From Pseudoduganella flava (lineage in GTDB: Bacteria > Pseudomonadota > Gammaproteobacteria > Burkholderiales > Burkholderiaceae_D), in NCBI RefSeq assembly GCF_007830495.1, contig NZ_VLKW01000009.1, positions 124,001 to 188,000 of the forward strand: a stretch of 64,000 nt of DNA, read 5' to 3'. The notes beneath the pieces were generated by a model. That model had not been told where the DNA came from. It did not search any database and saw only the letters and a program-made list of their open reading frames with translations. This document shows, one piece after another, positions 36,246 to 44,274 of this stretch (positions within the stretch are counted from its first letter, which is position 1; the number at the start of each line of letters is the position of its first letter). Position numbers and translations under genes: made by a program.

Positions 36246-37610
36246 ATGAAGCTCCGGCAAAAAGTCATCTTCCTGGCGATCACGCCGCTGATCCTCGCCC
36301 TGTGCGCGATCGCGCTCGCCGTGTGGCACCAGTCCGCGCTGCTGGCCACGCAGCAGAAGGCCGCCATCGAGCAGGCCTACCTGGCCAGCAAGGAGGCCGA
36401 GCTGAAACACTACGTGGCGCTGGCGCAGCATTCGGTGGCGCACCTGTACGGGTCCGGCCGCAGCGATGCGGCGACCCTGGACGAGGCCAAGCGCATCCTC
36501 GGCTCCCTCAGTTTCGGCGACGACGGCTACTTCTTCGTCTACGACATGCGGGGCAACAGCGTGATGCATCCGCGCCAGCCGGAACTCGTGGGCCGTAACC
36601 TGCTCGCCATGCGCGACGGCGCCGGCAACCCGACGATCCAGCGCCTGCTGGCCCGGGCCCGCGAAGGGGGCGGGCTGGAACGCTATTATTGGGTCAAGCC
36701 GTCCACCCACCAGGAAGTGGAAAAGCTGGGCTACGTGATCCCGATGGAGCGCTGGGGGTGGATGATGGGCACCGGCATCTACCTGGACGACGTCGATCGC
36801 GCGCTGGCGCGCATCGATGCGCAACAGCGCGGCAATATCCAGAACACGATGTTGTGGATCACGCTGATCGCGATCCTGTCGGCGCTGGCCGTCGGCTTTT
36901 CGGGCCTGGCGCTGAACATCAGCGAGTCGCGCGTCGCCGATGCGAAGCTGAAGGCGCTGGCGCAGCGCGTGGTCGAGTCGCAGGAAGAGGAGAGGGCGCG
37001 GCTGTCGCGCGACCTGCACGACGGTATCAGCCAGTGGCTCGTGTCGATCAAGCTGCAGATCGAGGCGGGCATCGAGCGGCTCTCCGGTCCGGAGCCGCAG
37101 CAGGCCAAAGCACTGGCCGTGTTCGAGCACACGGCCGGGCAGTTGAACAAGGTGCTGGGCGAAGTGCGCCGCATCTCGCACAACCTGCGCCCCGCGATGC
37201 TGGACGATATCGGCCTGGCCGCCGCGCTGGCGCATCTGGCCGAGGAGTTCGAGCAGAACAGCGGCATGCCGGTAAGCTTCGCCGCCGAGGGGTGCACGGA
37301 CCGCCTGCCGGACGTGGCGAACACGGTGCTGTTCCGCATCGCCCAGGAAGCGCTGACGAACATCGAGCGCCACGCCGGCGCGCGCACGATCGCGATCGCG
37401 CTGACCGGCGACGAAGAGCGCGTGACGCTGGAGATCAGCGACGACGGCGTCGGTTTCGATACGGCCGGCATCGCCCAGCACCCGAAGCGGGGCATCGGCC
37501 TGCGCAATATGATGGAAAGAATGGAAGCGATCGGCGGCCGGCTGGAGCTGGTGTCGTCGCCGGCCGGCACGGTGGTGCGGGCCATCGCGCCGGAAGAGGA
37601 GTCGGCATGA
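36246..37610 (+). CDS. Cache-domain sensor histidine kinase (NarX/DegS type)
   Basis: A 454-residue inner membrane kinase. Transmembrane helices at about 8-28 and 200-222 flank a periplasmic single Cache (sCache_2) domain: GDDGYFFVYDMRGNSVMHPRQPELVGRNL to MERWGWMMGTGIYLDDVD. A HisKA_3 domain follows with H258 in EEERARLSRDLHDGISQWL, then an ATPase with SDDGVGFD and KRGIGLRNMMERMEAIGG. Cache domains of this type bind small carboxylates. The ATG at 36246 gives a proper membrane start; no strong ribosome site is seen. It overlaps the regulator gene by 4 bases. Confidence 0.92.
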   Translation: MKLRQKVIFLAITPLILALCAIALAVWHQSALLATQQKAAIEQAYLASKEAELKHYVALAQHSVAHLYGSGRSDAATLDEAKRILGSLSFGDDGYFFVYDMRGNSVMHPRQPELVGRNLLAMRDGAGNPTIQRLLARAREGGGLERYYWVKPSTHQEVEKLGYVIPMERWGWMMGTGIYLDDVDRALARIDAQQRGNIQNTMLWITLIAILSALAVGFSGLALNISESRVADAKLKALAQRVVESQEEERARLSRDLHDGISQWLVSIKLQIEAGIERLSGPEPQQAKALAVFEHTAGQLNKVLGEVRRISHNLRPAMLDDIGLAAALAHLAEEFEQNSGMPVSFAAEGCTDRLPDVANTVLFRIAQEALTNIERHAGARTIAIALTGDEERVTLEISDDGVGFDTAGIAQHPKRGIGLRNMMERMEAIGGRLELVSSPAGTVVRAIAPEEESA

Positions 37611-38221
37611 CGATCAGGATACTGTTGGTGGACGACCATCCGCTGGTGCGCGACGGCTTGCGCGCGCGGCTGGAGGCCGTGCCGGCATTCGAAGTGGTGG
37701 CGGAGGCGGGCAGCGCGGCCGAGGCGCTGGAGGCGGCGCGCACGCATGCGCCGGACCTCGTCCTCATGGACATCAATATGCGCGGCACCAACGGCATCGA
37801 GGCGACGGCCGCGTTCCGCGACCAGTTCCCGCGCATCGCGGTGCTGATCCTGTCGATGCACGACAAGCAGGAATACGTGGCGCAGGCGATGCAGGCGGGC
37901 GCCCGCGGCTACGTGCTGAAGGATGCGCCGGGCAAGGACATCGTCGTGGCGATCGAAACCGTGATGTCCGGCGGGATCTACTACAGCGCCGCGCTGGCCC
38001 AGCAGCTCGCGAAACCCGTGTCGCAGGACGAGCTGACGGCGCGCGAGCACGAGGTGCTGCGCCACATCGCCAACGGCGAATCGAACAAGCGGATCGCCCG
38101 CGAACTGGATCTTTCCGTGCGCACCGTGGAGACGCACCGGCTGAACATCAAGCGCAAGCTGGGCATTGAAGGGCAGGCGGAACTGATCAAGTTCGCAGTG
38201 CAGCACGCGCGCGGCTTGTAA
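37607..38221 (+). CDS. LuxR/NarL-family response regulator
   Basis: A 204-residue cytoplasmic regulator. Receiver domain at 1-120 with D9/D10, phospho-acceptor D55 (LVLMDINMRG) and K105-region LKDAP. The LuxR helix-turn-helix is at about 140-200 (LTAREHEVLRHIANGESNKRIARELDLSVRTVETHRLNIKRKLGI). The ATG overlaps the kinase stop (ATGA), so the two form a coupled pair. The likely target is the operator at 36180-36211 and hence cstA-ybdD. Confidence 0.94.
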   Translation: MTIRILLVDDHPLVRDGLRARLEAVPAFEVVAEAGSAAEALEAARTHAPDLVLMDINMRGTNGIEATAAFRDQFPRIAVLILSMHDKQEYVAQAMQAGARGYVLKDAPGKDIVVAIETVMSGGIYYSAALAQQLAKPVSQDELTAREHEVLRHIANGESNKRIARELDLSVRTVETHRLNIKRKLGIEGQAELIKFAVQHARGL

Positions 38222-38438
38222 AGAGGCTGTTGTTCAAATCGAACACGCTTTGTCAATGGCGCCACACTCTATCGTGCGCACCCTTTGATGCCGGGGATTT
38301 CTGATATATTCCACAGTGCATCTTTTGCCTTTTTGAAATTTCTTCGTTGTAACAGCTTCGGTGTGTTGCCCTGCGCAGTAGGGTTGCCGTCTGTTAATAC
38401 ATGCAATACCATGCGCGCACCACCACACCGAGAGTCAG

Positions 38439-39605
38439 ATGCCTGCACATGACCTGTTCCCCCTGGCGGGACTGGAGGCCGTAGCCGATGCCCAGCATGA
38501 GTTGGTTGCCGTTGCGCTGCGGCCGCATCCGACGATGGATGCGTACGACACGGCGCTCGCGCTGTGCGGCTACCCGGGCAGCGGCGCGCTCGCGCCGCTC
38601 GACCGGATCGTGACACTGGCCGATCCGCTGCGCGTCCGACCCGAGCACCTGCCGTTGCTGCCCCCATCGAACACCGTGTTCCGCATCCCGGTGGACGCCC
38701 TCGAGGACGCCGCCACGCGCAAGCATTGCGCGGCGCTGGCCGGGCAGGGCTACCGCCTGCAGGCCGATGGTACGGCGGGCTTCGCGCAGATCGAGTCCGG
38801 CATTTCCGGCCTCGCGCGCGACATGTCGGCGGTGCTCCCGCAACTTCCGCCCGAGTGGGCGTTGCTGACGATGAACGGCCCGCATTGGGCATACGGCATT
38901 GCCGACGTCGAGCATCATGCCGTTTGCCGCGCGGCCGGTTTTCATTGGTTCAGCGGCGACCCTGCGCGCTGGCGCGGCCCGGCGGCCGGCGACGGCACGT
39001 CGCGCAAGCGCCTGCTGGCGTTGCTGGCGCTGCTCGCCGAGGACGCCGATTCGCGCGAACTGGAAGCGGTGCTCAAGCAAGACCCGGCGCTGTCGTACCA
39101 CCTGCTGAAGGTCGTCAACTCGGCGGCGTTTGGACTGGCCACGCCGGTCCACCATTTCGGCCAGGCGATCAATGTGCTGGGCCGGCGCCAGCTACAGCGC
39201 TGGCTGCAACTGCTGCTGTATGCCCGCCCGCAGCCGGACGGGCCGCAGGACCCATTGCTGCCGCAGGCCGCGCAGCGCGCCTCGCAGATGGAGGCGCTGT
39301 GCCGGCTGCAGGGCGGCGGACGTGAACGGCAGGACCTGGCGTTCGTCACCGGCGTGTTCGCGCTGCTGGACGTGCTGCTGGGGATGCCGATGGCGGACAT
39401 CGTCGCCGCCCTGCGGCTCGACATGGACGTCGTCGCCGCGCTGCTCGAGCGTAGCGGCCCGCTGGGCGAACTGCTCGCCCTCGTCGAACAACCGGTGCCC
39501 GATCCGGCGCGCGTGGCCGCGGCCGGGCTGACGCACGAGCAGTTCTGGCAGGGCCAGTTGCAAGGCTGGCAGTGGGCGATCCAGGTGGGCAGGAACCTGC
39601 GATGA
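38439..39605 (+). CDS. HDOD-domain signalling protein with degenerate EAL part
   Basis: A 388-residue protein of the YuxH-like type. The N-terminal 190 residues align only loosely with an EAL fold and lack the EAL catalytic motifs. The C-terminal HDOD domain (about 195-380) has RKRLLALLALLAEDADSRELEAVLKQDPALSYHLLKVVNSAAFGLATPVHHFGQAINVLGRRQLQRWLQLLL, the classic HDOD opening. HDOD proteins act as non-enzymatic partners in motility, biofilm and c-di-GMP signalling. It overlaps the next gene by 4 bases (ATGA), which encodes a GGDEF/EAL enzyme, implying a working pair. Confidence 0.88.
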   Translation: MPAHDLFPLAGLEAVADAQHELVAVALRPHPTMDAYDTALALCGYPGSGALAPLDRIVTLADPLRVRPEHLPLLPPSNTVFRIPVDALEDAATRKHCAALAGQGYRLQADGTAGFAQIESGISGLARDMSAVLPQLPPEWALLTMNGPHWAYGIADVEHHAVCRAAGFHWFSGDPARWRGPAAGDGTSRKRLLALLALLAEDADSRELEAVLKQDPALSYHLLKVVNSAAFGLATPVHHFGQAINVLGRRQLQRWLQLLLYARPQPDGPQDPLLPQAAQRASQMEALCRLQGGGRERQDLAFVTGVFALLDVLLGMPMADIVAALRLDMDVVAALLERSGPLGELLALVEQPVPDPARVAAAGLTHEQFWQGQLQGWQWAIQVGRNLR

Positions 39606-41662
39606 CGAAGCACCCCGTGCCCGCGCAGCTTGCGCATCCCGTCTCGGACTTCATCGCCAGCAGCGCCGCGTTGTGCGACGCGGTCCTGCGCCTGCGCGGC
39701 GCGGCACTGACGGCGGAACTGGGCCGCATCGCCGCCGATGTCACGCACAGCCCGTGGGCCCGCTATGTGCCGGCCGGCGACACCGCCGCCGAGCCGGCGC
39801 CGCCGCACGCGCTGGCGCAGGAGGTGGTGTTCGACGGCCGCCACTTCGGCCGCTTCGAGGTGGCGGGCCGCGCCGGCTATGGCGCCGTCGAACGGCAGCA
39901 CCTCGCGAGCCTCGCCAGCCTGGCGGGCAGCGTGCTGCAGGTGCATACGCTGGCGCAGCGCACGACGCATGCGTACGCGCAGGTGGAAGCGCAGCTGCAG
40001 CACCAGGCGCAGATCCTCGACCACATCCACGAATCCGTCGTCACGATGGACCCGAACGGCTTCATCACCAGCTGGAACAAGGGCGCCGAGCGCCTGTTCG
40101 GCTACACGGCGATGGAAGCGGTCGGCCGCAACATCCTGTTCCTGTACGACGACGAGGACACTAGCTTCCACGACCCGTTCGTGGAGCAGGGCGGGCGGCT
40201 GATGGAAGTGCGGCGCAAGAAGAAGTCGGGCGAGGTGTTCTGGGCCAGCCTGTCGCTGTCGCCGCTGTGCGATATCGACAACCGCTCGATCGGCCTGATC
40301 GCCTATCTGACCGACATCACGGAGCGCAAGGAAGCGGAAGAACGCATCCACCACCTGGCGTATTACGACGCGCTGACGAACCTGTCGAACCGCACGCTGC
40401 TGACCAAACTGCTGGACCAGGCACTGACGGTCGCGCAGCGCAACAAGCAGCACGGTTGCGTGCTGTTCGTCGACCTGAACCGCTTCAAGCTGATCAACGA
40501 CACGCTGGGCCGGCAAGCTGGCGACCAGCTGCTGCGCGAAGTGGCGCGGCGCTTCCGCATGGCGCTGCGCGAGCAGGACGTGGTGGCGCGGCTGGGCGGC
40601 GACGAATTCGCCGTCGCGCTGTTCGAGATCTCGCAGCACTTCGAGGCCAGCATGGTGGCGCAGAAGCTGATGGCGGCGCTGTCCGAACCGTTCCTGATCG
40701 ACGGCCACGACCTGCGCGTGGGCGCGGCGATCGGCATCTCCGTCTACCCGCAGGACGGCACCGACGCCGAGACCCTGCTGCGCCAGGCCGACATCGCGAT
40801 GTACCGCGCCAAGCAGGGCGTGGAAGCGGACGGCGTGGCGTTCTACAGCGAGGACATGAATCAGGGCATGCACGAGCGCATGCGCATCGAATCGGGCCTG
40901 CGCCACGCGCTGGGCAGCGGCCAGCTGATGCTGCACTACCAGCCCAAGTTCTCGATCGAGGACGGCCACATCATCGGCGCCGAGGCGCTGGTGCGGTGGA
41001 AGCACCCCGAGCGGGGCCTGGTCCCGCCGGCCGAGTTCATCCCGCTGGCCGAAGCGACGGGCCTCGTCGTGCAGGTGGGCGAATGGGTGCTGGAAGCCGT
41101 GTGCGCGCAGGCGCAGGTCTGGAAGCGCGCCGGGCTGCGGCCGATCCGGCTGGCCGTCAACGTGTCCGCCCGCGAATTCACGCCGGCGCTGCCGGCCCGC
41201 GTGCAGGACACGTTGCGGCGCTACGACCTGGAACCCGCGTGGCTGGAGCTGGAGATCACCGAGAGCACGCTGATGCACAACATCGAGCGGGTGATCGGTA
41301 TCATGGACCGCATCGCGGCGCTGGGCGTGACGTTGTCGCTGGACGATTTCGGCACGGGCTATTCGAGCCTGTCGTACCTGAAGCGCTTCCCGATCGACAC
41401 GCTGAAGATCGACCGCTCGTTCACGACCGGCATCCCGGGCGACGCCAACGACTGCGCGATCGCCAGCACGATCATCAGCATCGCCCAGCAGTTGAAGCAC
41501 AAGGTGATCGCCGAGGGCGTGGAGACCGTCGAGCAGATGGCGTTCCTGAAGCGGACCGGGTGTGACGAGGTGCAGGGGTATCTGTTCTCGCGGCCGTTGC
41601 CGCCGGGGGAGTTTGAAAGGGCGTTGCAGGAGAAGGGGTGGGCGAGGGCGGCGACGGCGTGA
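39602..41662 (+). CDS. PAS-GGDEF-EAL c-di-GMP enzyme
   Basis: A 686-residue cytoplasmic protein. An N-terminal region of about 125 residues with GAF-like character leads into a PAS domain (about 135-255: ILDHIHESVVTMDPNGFITSWNKGAERLFGYTAMEAVG). GGDEF (about 260-420) has an intact LGGDEFAVALF. EAL (about 430-680) has EALVRWKHPERG, DDFGTGYSSLSYL and EGVETVEQMAFLKRTGCDEVQGYLFSRPLPPGEF. Both activities are possible. The ATG at 39602 overlaps the HDOD gene stop. About 135 bases later comes a tRNA-Ser gene in the same direction. Confidence 0.92.
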   Translation: MTKHPVPAQLAHPVSDFIASSAALCDAVLRLRGAALTAELGRIAADVTHSPWARYVPAGDTAAEPAPPHALAQEVVFDGRHFGRFEVAGRAGYGAVERQHLASLASLAGSVLQVHTLAQRTTHAYAQVEAQLQHQAQILDHIHESVVTMDPNGFITSWNKGAERLFGYTAMEAVGRNILFLYDDEDTSFHDPFVEQGGRLMEVRRKKKSGEVFWASLSLSPLCDIDNRSIGLIAYLTDITERKEAEERIHHLAYYDALTNLSNRTLLTKLLDQALTVAQRNKQHGCVLFVDLNRFKLINDTLGRQAGDQLLREVARRFRMALREQDVVARLGGDEFAVALFEISQHFEASMVAQKLMAALSEPFLIDGHDLRVGAAIGISVYPQDGTDAETLLRQADIAMYRAKQGVEADGVAFYSEDMNQGMHERMRIESGLRHALGSGQLMLHYQPKFSIEDGHIIGAEALVRWKHPERGLVPPAEFIPLAEATGLVVQVGEWVLEAVCAQAQVWKRAGLRPIRLAVNVSAREFTPALPARVQDTLRRYDLEPAWLELEITESTLMHNIERVIGIMDRIAALGVTLSLDDFGTGYSSLSYLKRFPIDTLKIDRSFTTGIPGDANDCAIASTIISIAQQLKHKVIAEGVETVEQMAFLKRTGCDEVQGYLFSRPLPPGEFERALQEKGWARAATA

Positions 41663-41797
41663 CTTGCGACCAGTCCGCGCATCGACAGGTTCGGTGTTCT
41701 GGCGCCCGCACTTGCCCTAGCTTTGGTGGTGAGTGGTGATTTCTGTATAATGCGGGGCACTTCACGACGTGCGCTCGTCCGAGCGCGTGTGACAGAA

Positions 41798-41887
41798 GGA
41801 AGCGTGGCCGAGTGGTTGAAGGCAGCAGTCTTGAAAACTGCCGGCGGGGGAACCCGCTCGTGAGTTCGAATCTCACCGCTTCCGCCA
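41798..41887 (+). tRNA. tRNA-Ser (anticodon UGA)
   Basis: A 90-base tRNA with encoded CCA. Acceptor arms ggaagcg (41798-41804) and cgcttcc (41877-41883), discriminator G, CCA at 41885-41887. The anticodon stem gcagt/actgc encloses the loop cttgaaa with anticodon TGA at 41832-41834. A long variable arm (cggcgggggaacccgctcg) is typical of serine tRNAs. The T arm reads gtgagttcgaatctcac. It decodes UCN codons. Confidence 0.97.
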
Positions 41888-41894
41888 GGAAATA

Positions 41895-41920
41895 AAAAAG
41901 ACCGCCTTGGCGGTCTTTTT
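41895..41920 (+). terminator. Terminator after tRNA-Ser
   Basis: AAGACCGCC-TT-GGCGGTCTT (41898-41917) is a nine-pair stem with a T-rich tail, starting 11 bases after the tRNA. The A-run on the other side would let it also work in reverse. Confidence 0.9.
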
Positions 41921-41928
41921 TATTTTCG

Positions 41929-41976
41929 GGCGGAAGCAGGGGAAGCGCCTGCGCGCTTCCCCGGGTGAGATTCGAA
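41929..41976 (-). repeat. Inverted, interrupted copy of the tRNA-Ser 3' end
   Basis: On the minus strand the sequence matches the last 22 bases of the T loop, T stem and acceptor of tRNA-Ser (ttcgaatctcacc then gcttccgcc), split exactly between T stem and acceptor by a 26-base insert (41938-41963). The insert holds a palindrome, GGGGAAGCGC-ctgc-GCGCTTCCCC (41939-41962). This may be the trace of an integration or palindrome-insertion event at the tRNA end. Confidence 0.6.
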
Positions 41977-42085
41977 GGGCTGCGCTTGCAAGCGCAGCCC
42001 TCTCCGAATCGCCCATTTGTCGTTGAGAGTCGTTTCCCGCGTGCGGGAAACGACTCTCAACGGCCTTGCGCGCCGAGGGCGCGCA
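41977..42085. repeat. Cluster of three further perfect palindromes
   Basis: In order: a 24-base uninterrupted palindrome gggctgcgcttgcaagcgca plus gccc (41977-42000); a 20-base-arm palindrome with a 2-base centre (42021-42062, arms cgttgagagtcgtttcccgc and its complement); and TGCGCGCC-gag-GGCGCGCA (42067-42085). Together with the palindrome at 41939-41962 this makes four in 150 bases. Long arms and tiny loops suggest cruciforms or very stable RNA hairpins. Confidence 0.8.
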
Positions 42086-42251
42086 TCGTGATTCCGTTCC
42101 TGCCGTCTGCGCACCAGGACGCGCTTCGTCATGGGCGACGGGGCCTGCGCGGCCGCCCCCACCGTGTGCCGCTCATGCCGTCTGCAAAGACGCAAACGCC
42201 CTGTCCGGTGAAATCCGCCCGTCTCCGCAGCGCCCCAAAGCTGCGATGCCG
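42086..42251. other. Non-coding remainder downstream of the palindromes
   Basis: No gene is supported here. Short open frames exist on both strands but look like random GC-rich frames without ribosome sites or family patterns. The region separates the palindrome cluster from the stop of the S41 peptidase gene. Confidence 0.5.
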
Positions 42252-43331
42252 CTAACGCCCCACAGCCACAAGCGGCGCGCCACCGCGAACCCGCCGCTGC
42301 AACAGGTCCGTGGCCACCGCCAGCGCGTTGTCCGGCTTTGCCGCGATATCCGGCGTGACGCCCGTTCCTTCCCAATTGGTGTGCGTGATCGCACTGATGG
42401 TGCGCCGGCCCGGGATCACGGCATAGAAATGTTCGCCAATGCGATGCGGGCGCGCAGGGTTGGCGCCGCCCCAGGTCGGCTCGCCGATGACCGTGGCGCG
42501 TTTCAATGCCTGCATCGTGTACGCGAAGTCTTCGCCCGCGGACATCGTGCCGGGGCCGACCAGGATCAGCACGGGCTTCTTGCAGCCATAGCGTTTCCCG
42601 TCAAGCTTGTCCGCCGTCCAGTACTGTTTTGTCTCGCCGGTGGCGCGATCCCAGATGTCGTTGAGGCGCGTACGCTGGTCCACGAAGTAGCTGACCAGCA
42701 GGGCTACCGATTCGGGGGCGCCGCCGCCGTTGTGGCGCAGGTCCACGATGAGGCCATCGGTGTCGGCGAGTTCATCCATCGCGGCGCCGAACTTTTCGGC
42801 CACGAGGAAATCAGGAGGGAAGCCGGCAAGCTTCAGGTAGCCGATGTTGGGGCTCAGGTGATTGACTTCTTCCACCTGGCGCTTGGCCATGTGGCGCATG
42901 ATCTGGCGCATGACGAAGTTGGTGCGCTGCTCCCAATCCTCTCGCGTCTCCGGTGGCTGCGCGCCATTGTCGTCGGGCAGAACCAGCCCGGGCGCGAACC
43001 CGACCTCCATGTGCCGGTCGGGGGCCACTCCCTGGATGTCGGCCGTGAGCTGTTGCGTCAGCTGTTCGCCGTCCGTTATCCCATCGTATTTGCCTTCCTG
43101 CTGGCGCTGGCGCAGCACCGCCGCCACCTGTTTGGCCTTGTCGGGGAAGATATAGTGATCGTTCAGTTTCGCCACCAGCGTATCGATCGCCTTGGCGCGC
43201 ATCGGGCCATCGACCACCACCTTCGGCCGAGGCCTCGATTGTTCCCAAAAATGCTGCAGGATGGGCATCACCATGATGCCGATCACGATCAGTACCAACA
43301 AGGACGGTATGACAATCCATTTCTTTTTCAT
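42252..43331 (-). CDS. S41 family C-terminal-processing-like peptidase
   Basis: A 359-residue membrane-anchored serine peptidase. A single N-terminal helix (residues 5-24) is followed by a periplasmic S41 domain with SPNIGYLKLAGF, IVDLRHNGGG and the catalytic Ser in GPGTMSAGEDFAYTMQ (S264), then a late ITHTNWEGTGVTPDIAA. There is no PDZ domain, so it belongs to the tricorn/IRBP-like branch that degrades or processes small substrates. The ATG at 43331 follows AAGGAAAAAA; an upstream ATG adds 33 unrelated residues. Confidence 0.88.
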   Translation of the reverse strand: MKKKWIVIPSLLVLIVIGIMVMPILQHFWEQSRPRPKVVVDGPMRAKAIDTLVAKLNDHYIFPDKAKQVAAVLRQRQQEGKYDGITDGEQLTQQLTADIQGVAPDRHMEVGFAPGLVLPDDNGAQPPETREDWEQRTNFVMRQIMRHMAKRQVEEVNHLSPNIGYLKLAGFPPDFLVAEKFGAAMDELADTDGLIVDLRHNGGGAPESVALLVSYFVDQRTRLNDIWDRATGETKQYWTADKLDGKRYGCKKPVLILVGPGTMSAGEDFAYTMQALKRATVIGEPTWGGANPARPHRIGEHFYAVIPGRRTISAITHTNWEGTGVTPDIAAKPDNALAVATDLLQRRVRGGAPLVAVGR

Positions 43332-43521
43332 TTTTTTCCTTTTCACTGGTTGATAACAGAATGAGTGCTGAATCGAACGGGCGTGTTCGATCAGCGGGCT
43401 TGTCCACAGCCCATTCAACGGCTTCATCAAGCGCTGCGAATTTGACGACGACCCGGCATCTGTCGGCGGTGAACCGGCGAGGACGCCGGACCGGACATCG
43501 CCGGGCGGGGCGGCGATCCGG

Positions 43522-44274
43522 CTACATCTGGCGGAACTGCCGGGTAAATGCTTCGCTGACCGCCAGGCGCTCGGCCCGGCCTTTCAGGATTACCTCCAGG
43601 CCGGCGCTGCCGCGCCCACCGAGTTCATTGCGTTCGATCCGGTCGATGGCCTGGAGGTTGACGATGGCGCTGCGGTGGATTTGCGCGAACTGCTGCGGGT
43701 CCAGCTGCTCGAGCAGGGTCTTCAGCGGCAGCCGGATCAGCGCGGCGCCTTGCTCCGTTACGACCCGTGTGTATTTCCCGTCCGACTGGAAATACAGCAC
43801 CTCGCTGACCATCACCAGCCGCACCGCATTGCCGCTGGATGCCTTGATCCACTTCAGGTACACGGGGGCGCTGTCCCGCTCGAATAGCTTTTCCCAGACG
43901 GCCGGCGGCGGGCTTGCGGCCGCGCGCGACTTCAGGCGGCGTATCGTCTGCAGCAGTCGCGCGGTCGTCAACGGCTTCACCAGGTAATCGCACGCGCCGG
44001 CGTCGAAAGCGGCCACCGCATAGTCCGCGTAGGCCGTGACGAACACCACCTGGCAGGACTCGGGAATATGGCGCGCCACCTCCATGCCGTTCAGGCCGGG
44101 GAGCTGGATGTCCAGGAAGACGATGTCCGGCTTTGACGCATCGATGCGCGCCACCGCGTCGATGCCGTTCTCGGCGTAGCCGGCGACCTCCAGCTCGGGC
44201 CACAGCGCGCGCAGCTGGTCCGTCAGTTCCGCCCGCAGCAGCGGCTCGTCTTCCACGATCAGGGCGGTCGGCAT
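43522..44274 (-). CDS. LytTR-family response regulator
   Basis: A 250-residue DNA-binding regulator. Receiver at 1-120 with E8/D9 and phospho-acceptor D55 (IVFLDIQLPGLNGMEVA), K-containing DYLVKPLT loop. A LytTR DNA-binding domain at about 145-250 has VLYFQSDGKYTRVVTEQGAALIRLPLKTLLEQLDPQQFAQIHRSAIVNL. The ATG shares one base with the kinase stop (TGATG). Such LytS/LytTR pairs control cell-envelope or metabolite genes. The target here may include the S41 peptidase gene downstream, but no direct repeat was found. Confidence 0.93.
   Translation of the reverse strand: MPTALIVEDEPLLRAELTDQLRALWPELEVAGYAENGIDAVARIDASKPDIVFLDIQLPGLNGMEVARHIPESCQVVFVTAYADYAVAAFDAGACDYLVKPLTTARLLQTIRRLKSRAAASPPPAVWEKLFERDSAPVYLKWIKASSGNAVRLVMVSEVLYFQSDGKYTRVVTEQGAALIRLPLKTLLEQLDPQQFAQIHRSAIVNLQAIDRIERNELGGRGSAGLEVILKGRAERLAVSEAFTRQFRQM

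Noticed and set aside
41939-42085. CRISPR-like array
   Set aside because: The repeats are four different palindromes, not one repeat with spacers, and no cas gene is near.
41920-42375. Small open frames across the palindrome region
   Set aside because: They run through perfect palindromes, lack ribosome sites and show no protein-like pattern.
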